Source: Ruegeria arenilitoris (lineage in GTDB: Bacteria; Pseudomonadota; Alphaproteobacteria; Rhodobacterales; Rhodobacteraceae). Taken from it: a stretch of DNA of 64,000 bases. The translations under genes were made by a program, and so were the position numbers. Location: contig NZ_WQCA01000008.1 in NCBI RefSeq assembly GCF_013032445.1, forward strand, positions 219,226-283,225. Reading direction: 5' to 3'. Positions 17,531-26,480 of the stretch are shown one piece after another (position 1 is the first letter of the stretch; every line of letters begins with the position of its first letter). The notes beneath the pieces were generated by a model that worked only from the letters and a program-made list of their open reading frames with translations, had not been told where the DNA came from and did no database searches.

Positions 17531-18730
17531 ATGCGTCTGCCTTTTCTCTTCGTTCTCGGTACGGTCATGATCGACGCAATGGGCATCGGTCTGGTTTTGC
17601 CAATCATGCCCGACCTGATTGTCGAGGTTCAGGGGGGTACCCTAGCCGATGCCGCAATCTGGGGCGGCGTTCTGAGTACTGCCTTTGCGGCGATGCAGTT
17701 CGTATTCGGTCCGATTCTGGGCAACCTCTCCGACGCCTACGGGCGGCGCGCGGTTCTGTTGGTGTCGCTGTTCGTGATGTCGCTGGACTACGTGGTGATG
17801 GCCGTTGCAGGCAGCATCTGGCTGTTGCTGGCGGGGCGCATCATCGGCGGCATCACCGCCGCCACCCATGCCACGGCCGCCGCGTTCATGGCCGATGTGT
17901 CGAAACCGCATGAAAAGGCCGCGAATTTCGGCCTTCTGGGCGCCGCCTTCGGGGTTGGGTTCGTATTGGGCCCGGTAATCGGAGGGCTGCTGAGCGAATA
18001 CGGCACCCGCGCGCCTTTCTGGGCCGCCGCCGCCCTATCCGCGCTGGCGTTTCTAGCAGGCCTGCTGGTGATGCCGGAAACGGTGACCGACAAAACCCGC
18101 CGGGCCTTCAGCCTGCGCCGGGCCAATCCGGTGAATTCGCTGCGGGCCATCGCCTCACTGCCCGGTATTCGCCCGATGCTGTGGGTCTATTTCCTGTATT
18201 CGGTGTCGATCTACGTCTACCCCGCGATCTGGGCCTATTTCACGACCGAGCGTTTCGGCTGGTCGCCACAGATGATCGGCCTGTCGCTGGGTGTCTACGG
18301 CATCGGTATGGCAGCCGTCCAGGGCGGCCTGATCCGCCCCGCAACGCGGTATCTGGGTGAGCGGGTCACGATCATCTTCGGCATGGGGTTCGAGATCGCC
18401 AGCTTCCTGCTGCTGGCCTTCCTGACCAACGGTTTCATTGCCCTGATGCTGATCCCAGTCACCGCGCTGGGCGCGGTCGTCACTCCGGCTCTGCAGGCCC
18501 TGACGTCTCGTGCCACGCCGGACTCGCAGCAGGGTGAACTGCAGGGGGTGCTGACCTCCTTACACGCGTTGTCGATGGTGATCTCTCCACTGGTGATGAC
18601 AAGTGTGTTCGCGCAGTTCGTGAAACCCGATGCAGCACTGTATCTGCCCGGGGCACCGTTTGTACTGGCGATGCTGTTGATGGTCTTCGGGTTTGCACTC
18701 TTTTTGCGGTCGCGCCCTATCGCGGCGTAA
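17531..18730 (+). CDS. MFS efflux transporter, TetA-like
   Basis: This is a 399-residue, 12-span major facilitator of the TCR/Tet class. The first span contains IDAMGIGLVLPIMPDL, and motif A is GNLSDAYGRRAVLL between spans 2 and 3. Later spans include GLLGAAFGVGFVLGPVIGG. Such pumps export tetracyclines or other small molecules by proton exchange; the natural substrate here is unknown. I start at the ATG giving MRLPFLFVLG because the in-frame TTG 15 bases upstream is less likely. Confidence 0.85.
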   Translation: MRLPFLFVLGTVMIDAMGIGLVLPIMPDLIVEVQGGTLADAAIWGGVLSTAFAAMQFVFGPILGNLSDAYGRRAVLLVSLFVMSLDYVVMAVAGSIWLLLAGRIIGGITAATHATAAAFMADVSKPHEKAANFGLLGAAFGVGFVLGPVIGGLLSEYGTRAPFWAAAALSALAFLAGLLVMPETVTDKTRRAFSLRRANPVNSLRAIASLPGIRPMLWVYFLYSVSIYVYPAIWAYFTTERFGWSPQMIGLSLGVYGIGMAAVQGGLIRPATRYLGERVTIIFGMGFEIASFLLLAFLTNGFIALMLIPVTALGAVVTPALQALTSRATPDSQQGELQGVLTSLHALSMVISPLVMTSVFAQFVKPDAALYLPGAPFVLAMLLMVFGFALFLRSRPIAA

Positions 18731-18812
18731 CAACGACCTCTGAATGACGGTTTCCGTCTTGCGACACAAAGTTTCTCGCGCCACCGTGGACCAAAGGGAG
18801 TGAGGTACAAGA

Positions 18813-19907
18813 ATGCAAACTATCAAAGCCGCCGTCTGCCGGGCGTTCAACGCGCCTCTGGTCATCGAAGACATCCAGATCGCGCCCCCCGGCACCGAAG
18901 AGGTCGAGGTGACGCTGGATGCGGTGGCGATCTGCCATTCCGACATCACTTACGCCACCGGGGCCTGGGGCGGGCACTTGCCTGCCGTCTACGGGCACGA
19001 AGCCGCAGGCGTGATCACCGCAACCGGAGACGCGGCAGGAGGGTTTCAGGTGGGCGATGCGGTCGTGGTAACCCTGATTCGCGCCTGCGGGTCCTGCCCA
19101 TCCTGCGCAGGTGGTCAGCCGACGATCTGCGAGACGCCCTATGACTCGGTCAACGGACCGCTGCGCACGTCGGACGGGGGGCCACTGGATCAGGCAATGG
19201 CCTGCGGAGCATTTGCCGAGAAAGTCGTCGTCAGCCACCGACAAATCGTGAAAATCCCCGAAACCATGCCCAAGGATGTCGCCAGCCTGCTGTCTTGTGG
19301 GGTGATCACCGGGGTTGGTGCGGCGGTGAATGCAGCCAAGCTCCGCCCCGGTCAGGACGTGGTTGTCATCGGTGCAGGTGGCGTCGGGCTGAATGCCATT
19401 CAGGGCGCACGCCTCGCTGGCGCGCGGCGGATTGTGGCAGTCGACATGACCGAAGATAAACTGGAAATCGCCAGGGAATTCGGCGCCACCCACGGCGTTC
19501 TGGCCAGCCAAAAGCAACCGTGGAAAGCCGCCTACAAAGCTCTGGGCGGGCGCGGCGCCGATGCGGTCCTGATCACCGTTGGCGCGATCCCGGCATATGA
19601 TCAGGCCCCGCGTTATTTGGGCCGTGGTGGCAAGGCGATCATGATCGGCATGCCGCATTCAGGCGATATGTCCAGCTATGAACCCGTTGTTCTGGCGGCG
19701 CTGGGTCAGGGGCTTGTCGGCTCGAAGATGGGCGATGTGGTTATTCAGCGCGATATTCCGTGGATGATCGACCTCTATGAACAGGGGCGGTTGAAGCTGG
19801 ATGAACTGATCTCGGGCCGTTGGTCTCTGGACCAGATCAACGAGGCAATTGAGGACACCAAAACCGGATCGGCCAAGCGCAACGTGATCCTGTTCGAGAG
19901 GGGGTAA
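18813..19907 (+). CDS. zinc-dependent alcohol dehydrogenase (class III-like)
   Basis: This is a 364-residue medium-chain dehydrogenase. Catalytic zinc ligands lie in ICHSDITY and YGHEAAG, the structural zinc cysteines in RACGSCPSCAGGQPTIC, and the NAD fold in VVVIGAGGVGLNAIQGA. The overall form is like glutathione-dependent formaldehyde or aryl-alcohol dehydrogenases. A GGGAGTGAGG ribosome site precedes the ATG. It is followed six bases later by an enolase-superfamily gene, so the two may act on one sugar- or acid-derived substrate. Confidence 0.85.
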   Translation: MQTIKAAVCRAFNAPLVIEDIQIAPPGTEEVEVTLDAVAICHSDITYATGAWGGHLPAVYGHEAAGVITATGDAAGGFQVGDAVVVTLIRACGSCPSCAGGQPTICETPYDSVNGPLRTSDGGPLDQAMACGAFAEKVVVSHRQIVKIPETMPKDVASLLSCGVITGVGAAVNAAKLRPGQDVVVIGAGGVGLNAIQGARLAGARRIVAVDMTEDKLEIAREFGATHGVLASQKQPWKAAYKALGGRGADAVLITVGAIPAYDQAPRYLGRGGKAIMIGMPHSGDMSSYEPVVLAALGQGLVGSKMGDVVIQRDIPWMIDLYEQGRLKLDELISGRWSLDQINEAIEDTKTGSAKRNVILFERG

Positions 19908-19913
19908 CGGCGG

Positions 19914-21146
19914 ATGAAACTGCAGGACCTCGACATCATCGTCACCGCCCCGCCCGCGCCGGGCTGGGGTGGGCGCTATTGGATACTGGTGAAAGTCACC
20001 ACTGATACCGGGATCACCGGTTGGGGCGAATGTTATGCGTCCTCGGTTGGCCCCGATGCGATGCAGCATGTCATTCGCGACGTCTTCGAAAGGCACATGC
20101 TGGGTGAAAATCCGGAAAACATTGAGCTGATGTTCCGCCGCGCCTATTCCAGCGGTTTCACCCAGCGCCCGGACCTGACCGTGATGGGCGCATTCTCGGG
20201 GCTTGAGATCGCGTGCTGGGACATTCTGGGCAAGGATCGCGACCGCCCGGTCTATGCCCTGCTGGGCGGGCTGATGAACAAGCTTATCCGGGCCTATACC
20301 TACCTCTACCCCCTACCCCAGCATAGCCTGACCGATTTCTGGACCTCGCCCGAACAGGCCGGGGAATGCGCGGCCGAGATGGTGCGGCGCGGGTTCACGG
20401 CGGTGAAATTCGATCCCGCCGGCCCTTACACCATTCGCGGCGGGCATATGCCGGCGATGTCCGATATTTCGATGTCGGTCGCCTTCTGCAAAGCGATCCG
20501 AGAGACCGTGGGTGACAAGGCCGATCTGCTGTTCGGCACACATGGCCAGTTCAACACGGCGGGCGCGATCCGGCTGGGCCAAGCGCTGGAGCCGTATTCT
20601 CCGCTATGGTTCGAAGAGCCCACCCCGCCAGACATGATCGAGGACATGGCCCGCGTTGCCCGAAACGTCCGCATCCCTGTAGCCACCGGCGAACGCATGA
20701 CCACCAAGGCCGAATTCGGTGCCGTCCTGCGTGCTGGGGCCGCCGAGATCCTACAACCTGCATTGGGTCGCGCCGGTGGCATTTGGGAGATGAAAAAGGT
20801 CGCCGCCATGGCCGAGGTGTTCAACGCCCAGATGGCCCCCCACCTTTATGCCGGGCCGGTCGAATGGGCCGCCAACATCCATCTCGCCGCGTCGATCCCG
20901 AATCTGCTGCTGCTGGAGACCATCGAAACCCCGTTCCATGACGCCCTGATCAAAGGCACGCTTCGTGTGGACGAGGGCTTTGTACACGCCCCGACCGCGC
21001 CCGGTTTGGGGATCGACGTGGACGAAGATCTGGCCCGCGCGCATCCTTACACCGGCGACGGGTTGCACCTGCAAATGCAGGAAGTGCCCTGCGACTATGT
21101 CAACGGCAACGCCTTTCAGGGCGGCGCGCCAGCGACCGAGGGGTGA
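19914..21146 (+). CDS. mandelate racemase/muconate lactonizing enzyme family dehydratase
   Basis: This is a 410-residue enolase-superfamily protein. The capping domain (residues 1-125) precedes a TIM barrel with RRGFTAVKFDPAGPY, LFGTHGQFN, LWFEEPTPPDM and ATGERMTTKAEF, the usual metal-ligand and base strands. MAPHLYAGPVEWAA carries a His that could be the general acid/base. It resembles galactonate/gluconate-type acid-sugar dehydratases. It is co-oriented with the alcohol dehydrogenase upstream. The substrate is not predictable. Confidence 0.82.
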   Translation: MKLQDLDIIVTAPPAPGWGGRYWILVKVTTDTGITGWGECYASSVGPDAMQHVIRDVFERHMLGENPENIELMFRRAYSSGFTQRPDLTVMGAFSGLEIACWDILGKDRDRPVYALLGGLMNKLIRAYTYLYPLPQHSLTDFWTSPEQAGECAAEMVRRGFTAVKFDPAGPYTIRGGHMPAMSDISMSVAFCKAIRETVGDKADLLFGTHGQFNTAGAIRLGQALEPYSPLWFEEPTPPDMIEDMARVARNVRIPVATGERMTTKAEFGAVLRAGAAEILQPALGRAGGIWEMKKVAAMAEVFNAQMAPHLYAGPVEWAANIHLAASIPNLLLLETIETPFHDALIKGTLRVDEGFVHAPTAPGLGIDVDEDLARAHPYTGDGLHLQMQEVPCDYVNGNAFQGGAPATEG

Positions 21147-21204
21147 CAATCAAACCCGGTTTGGGTCATATTGGCCCTACCCCAAGTTGCGAAACAGGCC
21201 ACTC

Positions 21205-21546
21205 GTGACCACCAAGCCAGAAGACACCAAAAGCGCTCAGGCAGATAGTCCTGCCGATATGAAAGAAAGCGCCGCCCAGGCTGCGGCCTTTCTGAAAGTG
21301 CTGGCGCATGAGGGGCGGCTGATGATCCTGTGCCATCTGGGTGAAGGCGAGAAATCTGTGAGCGAGCTTGAGGACCTGCTTCAAACCCGTCAGGCAGCTG
21401 TCAGCCAAATGTTGGCGCGACTACGTCAAGAACGGTTGGTCTCGACCCGCAGAGAAGGAAAAACCATCTATTACTCGCTGCAGGATGGCAATACCGCGCA
21501 GGTCATCGGGCTGCTGTATGATCTGTTCTGCAAGCCGGACAGTTAG
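21205..21546 (+). CDS. ArsR family transcriptional regulator
   Basis: This is a 113-residue winged-helix repressor. FLKVLAHEGRLMILCHLGEG is the ArsR start of the domain. Recognition helix TRQAAVSQMLARLRQERLVS and wing TRREGKTIYYSLQDG follow. It has no ELCVCDL-type metal Cys pair, so it may sense sulfide, redox state or something else. The start is uncertain: a GTG at 21205 is used here and an ATG at 21259 is possible. It overlaps the stop of the convergent ABC gene by four bases. Confidence 0.82.
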   Translation: MTTKPEDTKSAQADSPADMKESAAQAAAFLKVLAHEGRLMILCHLGEGEKSVSELEDLLQTRQAAVSQMLARLRQERLVSTRREGKTIYYSLQDGNTAQVIGLLYDLFCKPDS

Positions 21547-24500
21547 TTCGAGACATAGCCCGCGATCACCTGCAACAGCTTGAAGGCGGTCGCAGCGTCG
21601 TTTTCAACCACAGCCAGGAATTCCTCCTCACCGATCCGCAGACAGGACAGCTCGGTCTCGGCAACCATGCTGAGCGCGCGGGGTTCCTTGCGGATCAGCC
21701 CCAGTTCCCCAACCAGCGCGCCCGGTCCGACCTTGGTGATCAGTTGGTCGGGTCCTTCCTTCTGCGGCAGGTACAGCCCTGCCTTCCCTTCCAACACCAC
21801 ATAGGCGCCGTCGGTGGGCTGGTCGTCCTTCAGGAACACGACCTCGCCCGGCTGGGCATCATACCAGCGCGCACCAAAGGCCAGCAGACGCAACTGTCTG
21901 CGGTCGAGACCGGAAAACAGCGGTGTCTGCTCCAACGCGCGCAGCTTGCGCGCCAGGTCGGCCGAGGCGGCGCTGTCCTCTTCCACCGTGGTATCCCCTT
22001 TATCTGAAACCACACGACCTTGCCGGATTTCAACAAAACTGTCGAACTTGTCCGGGTTTTCAAAATGGTCATTCAGATAGATCACGGTCGTATCCGGCAA
22101 CAACTCGCGCAGGTTTTTGTAGACCGCGACCTGAGTTCTCATGTCATAGCTGGCAAGCGCATTTTCCAGGATCAGAATATCAGGCTTCTTGATCGTCGCA
22201 CGTGTAAAGGCCAACGGTTCGGCAAAGACGGCAGGCAGGTTCTGACCACCGATTGCGACCGGCACGTCGTAAATCAGCTCAACCACCAGCGGACGCGCAC
22301 CGTTTGCGTCCAGAACATCGACAATCAACTTGCGCGCCTCGTCCGAACGACCGCCGCCAATTTGGCTGACCTTGCCGAACAGAGCATTCTCCATCACCGT
22401 CAAACCGGGCGCGAAAGCGTCTTTATGCAGTGGCAAAAAGACATCCTGCAAGCCCTCTAACAGCTTTTCCGAGTGGCTATGACGCAGTTCCAGAATGCGG
22501 TTCTTAAGCTCATCCGTGAAGGCGGGCCCGATCTGTTCAGCCGAGATCACAAACGGCACCGCCAGAAGGTTCGCCAGCTTTTCGTCATCCAGCCCCGACA
22601 CGCCCTCGTTCCGGGTCTTCTCGACAAGCTCAAGTGCGGTCTCGTAAGTTTTGGCTTCCAGACCAAGCTTGCGGAACAACGGATGGTCTGTTCCGTCCAG
22701 ACCAAAGATCTGGCGCAGCATCTCAATCACGTCGCGGGTCAGACTGACCAGCGTTTTGTCCAGCCCCAACTCACGCAGCTGCCCAAGGAAAACGGTCTGG
22801 CGGGCCAACAGCTCCTGCGTAACCGGAACCCGTGGCGTCGCGAACAGCAGATTTTCCGCGACAGGTAACGCCGAATTATACGTGCACCAGTCAAAGACCA
22901 ACGCCTGTTGATCCAGACCGGCCTTTTGCACTGCCTGTTGCACAACAGGGCGCAGCTCAACCAGTTTCTGCGCAAGTTCCGGATGTTCGGCGGCGACGAA
23001 TACCTGATCCGATCCACGTTGGAACAAAGCGGCCCCCGACCCCATTCCATCAATCAAATGCAGCCACCAGTCCCGTAACGCCTCGGGGCTATCCAAACCG
23101 GCCAGCGATGGATCGAGCCAGTCTGCTTGATATGGATCGGGGCTGTTGCCTGCGCGCTGCGTCTCGGCAAAGTCGGGGTCGTCGGTTTGGGTTGTTAGTG
23201 GCCTTTGTCGCATCGGCATCATGACATTGTCGCCCAGCGTGCCCTGAAACATGACCGGACGTGACGAGGCATAGCCGATGCGCGCGGCGACGACGCTTTG
23301 GTGCAGGGTCGCCAGATTTTCGTCGCCCACCTCAACCCGACCCGAACTGGGCAGGATTTCCCGCGTCAGCAGCTCGGCCACAGCGCGTCGATCCTCTTCG
23401 CTGGGGGCAGCGATGCCGATGGTTTGCCCGCCGGCAAATGTGAGGTTCAGATCATCCAGCACCTGATTGCCGTCCATATCCCGGACCGAAACCCGATCCA
23501 GCAAGATATCGCCATTCAGACGCGGGCAGGTTTCGGGCTCGCCCTCGAACAGCTTTTCATCCGGCATCCCCGGCGGCGCAAAGCGTTCGATCACCACATC
23601 CCAGCGCAGCGACATGTCCTGCGTCTGGTTGTAATAGGTCAGCAGTTCCTTCCACGGCGAGCTCAGATCCTTGTACGCGGCCAAGGCCGCCACCAGCGCC
23701 CCCAGCGAGACCGAGCCCTGCAGAACCAGAAGACCACCAACCAGGTAGAACATGAAAGGCGTCAACTGCGAGATGAAGTTGTTGATGAACTTCATAAAAA
23801 ACTTTTTCTGGTAGATCTCGAACCGGATACCGAACAAACGCCCCAACTGTTCTGAGATCATCGCACGTCGATAGCGCCAACCGCCATTACCCCGCAGGGT
23901 CGAAGCCCCGGCGGCGTTCTCGCCGATCTGAGCGGCCAGAATGCGGACTTCCTGAATGCGTTTCTTGTTCAGTAGGTTGATCTGCCGCTGCAGCTTGGGG
24001 ATCAGCCACGCCTGCAGCGGGATCAACGCCACGGCGGCAAGGCCGAACCAGACGCTTTGCAGGAACAGGAAAGACAGGATCGTGATCATCTGACCGGCTT
24101 GCAGCACCGGCTGGCTGATCGCATCCCCCATCAAACCGCCCATCGGCTCGCTTTCGGCGGTGATCATCGACACCATCTCGCCCTGGCTAACCCGTTCGAA
24201 ATAGGGTTGCGGAAAGCGCAGGGCGCGGTTGATCAGTTGGTAACGGAACCGGCGCAACATCCGTTCGCTCAGCACGCCTTTCATGGTGTTGATGCGCATC
24301 TTCATCAGGCCATGCGCCAGCACCGCCACCAGAAAGGCACAGCAAAGGATGATCAGGAATGTCGTTTGCGGTAGCTCATATCCCAGAAAGTCGACCACAG
24401 GACTGGCCGCACCGATCGCATCGTTGATGATGCGCTTGGGTAGTTCCAGCGTTAAATACAACAATGGAAATAGCGTGGACGTCACGGCCAACAGGATCAG

Positions 24501-24551
24501 TTGATCGCGTTTTGAGTACTTCCAAATAAACCGGAAAATCGAACGTTCTAT
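21543..24551 (-). CDS. ABC exporter-like protein with degenerate ATPase and cyclic-nucleotide-binding domain
   Basis: Residue numbers count from the first canonical start, TTG at 24491 (982 residues). Residues 1-320 are an ABC type-1 membrane domain. At 330-425 the first half of a nucleotide-binding domain has IGIAAPSEEDRRAV where Walker A should be, with no GK[ST]. Then comes a ~290-residue insertion. The second half (740-830) has IGGQNLPAV for the signature and DILILENALASYD for Walker B, with Asn in place of catalytic Glu. Residues 855-975 are a CNB domain with GELGLIRKEPRALS, so the nucleotide-binding Glu and Arg are kept. The frame continues upstream as ERSIFRFIWKYSKRDQ, probably from an ATA codon at 24551 preceded by GGGGCAGG. 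ATP hydrolysis is unlikely; a cAMP/cGMP-gated or scaffold role is inference. Confidence 0.8.
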   Translation of the reverse strand: MERSIFRFIWKYSKRDQLILLAVTSTLFPLLYLTLELPKRIINDAIGAASPVVDFLGYELPQTTFLIILCCAFLVAVLAHGLMKMRINTMKGVLSERMLRRFRYQLINRALRFPQPYFERVSQGEMVSMITAESEPMGGLMGDAISQPVLQAGQMITILSFLFLQSVWFGLAAVALIPLQAWLIPKLQRQINLLNKKRIQEVRILAAQIGENAAGASTLRGNGGWRYRRAMISEQLGRLFGIRFEIYQKKFFMKFINNFISQLTPFMFYLVGGLLVLQGSVSLGALVAALAAYKDLSSPWKELLTYYNQTQDMSLRWDVVIERFAPPGMPDEKLFEGEPETCPRLNGDILLDRVSVRDMDGNQVLDDLNLTFAGGQTIGIAAPSEEDRRAVAELLTREILPSSGRVEVGDENLATLHQSVVAARIGYASSRPVMFQGTLGDNVMMPMRQRPLTTQTDDPDFAETQRAGNSPDPYQADWLDPSLAGLDSPEALRDWWLHLIDGMGSGAALFQRGSDQVFVAAEHPELAQKLVELRPVVQQAVQKAGLDQQALVFDWCTYNSALPVAENLLFATPRVPVTQELLARQTVFLGQLRELGLDKTLVSLTRDVIEMLRQIFGLDGTDHPLFRKLGLEAKTYETALELVEKTRNEGVSGLDDEKLANLLAVPFVISAEQIGPAFTDELKNRILELRHSHSEKLLEGLQDVFLPLHKDAFAPGLTVMENALFGKVSQIGGGRSDEARKLIVDVLDANGARPLVVELIYDVPVAIGGQNLPAVFAEPLAFTRATIKKPDILILENALASYDMRTQVAVYKNLRELLPDTTVIYLNDHFENPDKFDSFVEIRQGRVVSDKGDTTVEEDSAASADLARKLRALEQTPLFSGLDRRQLRLLAFGARWYDAQPGEVVFLKDDQPTDGAYVVLEGKAGLYLPQKEGPDQLITKVGPGALVGELGLIRKEPRALSMVAETELSCLRIGEEEFLAVVENDAATAFKLLQVIAGYVSN

Positions 24552-24751
24552 GGAACCTGCCCCTGTTGTGGATAACTGATCCGATCCTGAAGAAAGTGCC
24601 GCAAATCCAACACTCTGAATTTACAGCAATCGTGACCTGTGACGCAAATGGTTTCCAGTTAGAAATTATCCGCCATGTGTGAACAAGTTCATTTGCGCCG
24701 CAACGGTTTAGCCCGTAAGCTTCGCTTCAGGACGATATCGGGAGGAACAAT

Positions 24752-25141
24752 TTGACTGCCAGCATAGGCGCAGTGCTATTGATGCTCTGCTTATTGCAGA
24801 TCAAACATATGTTTGCGGACTATTTTCTTCAGACTCCAAAAATGTTGTCCGGGCGCGGTGAATACTTTCACTGGGGCCGCGCACAGCATGCAGCTGTGCA
24901 TGTTGTCGGGTCAATAATCGTCTTCCTGCTTTTCGGGGCGCCGTGGTCATTTATTCTGATCATTTCCGCGCTGGAATGGATCGTCCATTTCAATATCGAC
25001 TTTGCCAAGGCCAATTATTCGGACAAGAAAAAACTGTCTCCGGCACAGGCGGCTTTCTGGCGTGCCACTGGGCTGGATCAGTTGATGCACAACCTGACTT
25101 ATATCGCGATGGTCTGGGCTTGGGTGAAATTCGCCGCCTGA
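24752..25141 (+). CDS. DUF3307-like membrane protein
   Basis: This is a 129-residue protein with three or four hydrophobic segments (IGAVLLMLCLLQIKHMFADY, VHVVGSIIVFLLFGAPW, FILIISALEWIVHFNID and a C-terminal LTYIAMVWAWVKF). KHMFADYFLQTPKM and HAAVHV resemble the DUF3307 family of small integral membrane proteins of unknown function. It starts at a TTG with a very good GGAGGAA ribosome site. It stands alone between convergent and divergent neighbours. Confidence 0.72.
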   Translation: MTASIGAVLLMLCLLQIKHMFADYFLQTPKMLSGRGEYFHWGRAQHAAVHVVGSIIVFLLFGAPWSFILIISALEWIVHFNIDFAKANYSDKKKLSPAQAAFWRATGLDQLMHNLTYIAMVWAWVKFAA

Positions 25142-25175
25142 CCGGCACTGCGCCTACGGCGAATTTCTGGACCGG

Positions 25176-26480
25176 CTAGCCCAATACCGAAAAACTGCTT
25201 TCTTCATTGATCGGACGTTTGCGGGAATAGAAGCCGACATCGATCATGCGCTTGATATAGGGCAGTTCGAACTGCAGCGGCTGCGCATCGTGATCCGCCC
25301 CGCCTTCGCAATAGTCGATCAGAGCGGCCATCATCTTGCCCGCGATCGGCGCGTTCTTGTATTGGTTTCCACTGGTACCGCAGGCCATGTAGAATCCCGG
25401 CAGGCTGGACTTGTCATAGATCGGAATCCAGTCGGTCGAGGCGTCATACAGATCGACCACTCCGCGTGTCTTGGACGGAATACCAAGACTGGGCACACGT
25501 TGCGCATAACGCATCGCCTGTGTGGTCCACTGGTCGGTGAAGTCATGATTGTAGTGCACGTCATCCTCGCACCACTGATGCGGATCGCATTCCGGATCTT
25601 CCGAGCCGACCAGGATGTGGTTGCCATGCTCGGGGCGGCAATAGCATGCGATGTCGCTGTCCGACACGATGGTGCCGTCGTTTTCGAAATCGAACCCTTC
25701 GGGCGCGGGGACGTGTACAACTTCTTGCCGCAGGGGGCGGGTTTCGATGGTCATGTCGTCCAGCACGCCCGCCATCTTGTTGATGATCGCCGAACCCGGT
25801 CCGGCCACATTCACCACCACCTTGGCGCGAAGCTCCTCGCCCGAAGCTAGTTTGACGCCGGTCACGCGCCCGCCGTCGGTCAGAATCTCCATCACTTCAG
25901 CGCCGGTGCGCACCTCGGCTCCGTGCTGCTTGGCAGCATCCATAAGGTTCTGGGCCGACAAGGCCGGGTCGGTGACATAACCCGCTTGCGGCCAATACAC
26001 CGCGCCTTGCATCTTGCGCCCGTTCGGTTGGCCGAATTCCGGGTCATCCATGCGGCGCGGCGGAGCGAAACTCTCCAGAGAATAGACCGGCAGGCGCTCG
26101 GTAATTTGCTCGGACGACCATTCCTCGAACGGACAATCCAGATCAGCACTGTTCTTAATGTGCTTTTCCAACATCCCATTGGCGTCTGTTTTCATCACCA
26201 GACATCCCGTCTCGCGGAACTGCGCCAGATTGGCATCTTCGGGCAGACCCAGATACGCGGCCCAGTCGCGCCAATAGTGATACCCCTCCCACGCAAACGC
26301 GGTGCCATCGAAGGTCGAGTAATGCATCCGAATGATCGCACAGGACCCTGCGGTCGACCCATGGCCCACCTGAGAATTTCGATCCAACGACAGTGTTTTC
26401 CACCCGGCTTTTGCCATCTCGAACGCGATGGCGGCTCCGATGACACCAGTGCCGATGATGATTGCGTCTGGTTGGCTCAT
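25176..26480 (-). CDS. FAD-dependent oxidoreductase (DAO family)
   Basis: This is a 434-residue flavoprotein. AIIIGTGVIGAAIAFEMAKA is the FAD dinucleotide fold and GHGSTAGSCAIIRMHYS is like sarcosine and dimethylglycine oxidases. ACGTSGNQYKNAPIAGKMMA is the C-terminal FAD contact. Members oxidise N-methyl or secondary amines. It is the last gene of the dimethylglycine dehydrogenase-mttB-tetR operon and overlaps tetR by ATGA, which supports a role in N-methylated amine breakdown. Confidence 0.85.
   Translation of the reverse strand: MSQPDAIIIGTGVIGAAIAFEMAKAGWKTLSLDRNSQVGHGSTAGSCAIIRMHYSTFDGTAFAWEGYHYWRDWAAYLGLPEDANLAQFRETGCLVMKTDANGMLEKHIKNSADLDCPFEEWSSEQITERLPVYSLESFAPPRRMDDPEFGQPNGRKMQGAVYWPQAGYVTDPALSAQNLMDAAKQHGAEVRTGAEVMEILTDGGRVTGVKLASGEELRAKVVVNVAGPGSAIINKMAGVLDDMTIETRPLRQEVVHVPAPEGFDFENDGTIVSDSDIACYCRPEHGNHILVGSEDPECDPHQWCEDDVHYNHDFTDQWTTQAMRYAQRVPSLGIPSKTRGVVDLYDASTDWIPIYDKSSLPGFYMACGTSGNQYKNAPIAGKMMAALIDYCEGGADHDAQPLQFELPYIKRMIDVGFYSRKRPINEESSFSVLG

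Noticed and set aside
18717..19658. 313-codon minus-strand frame
   Set aside because: It overlaps the alcohol dehydrogenase gene, which has clear zinc and NAD motifs, and shows none itself.
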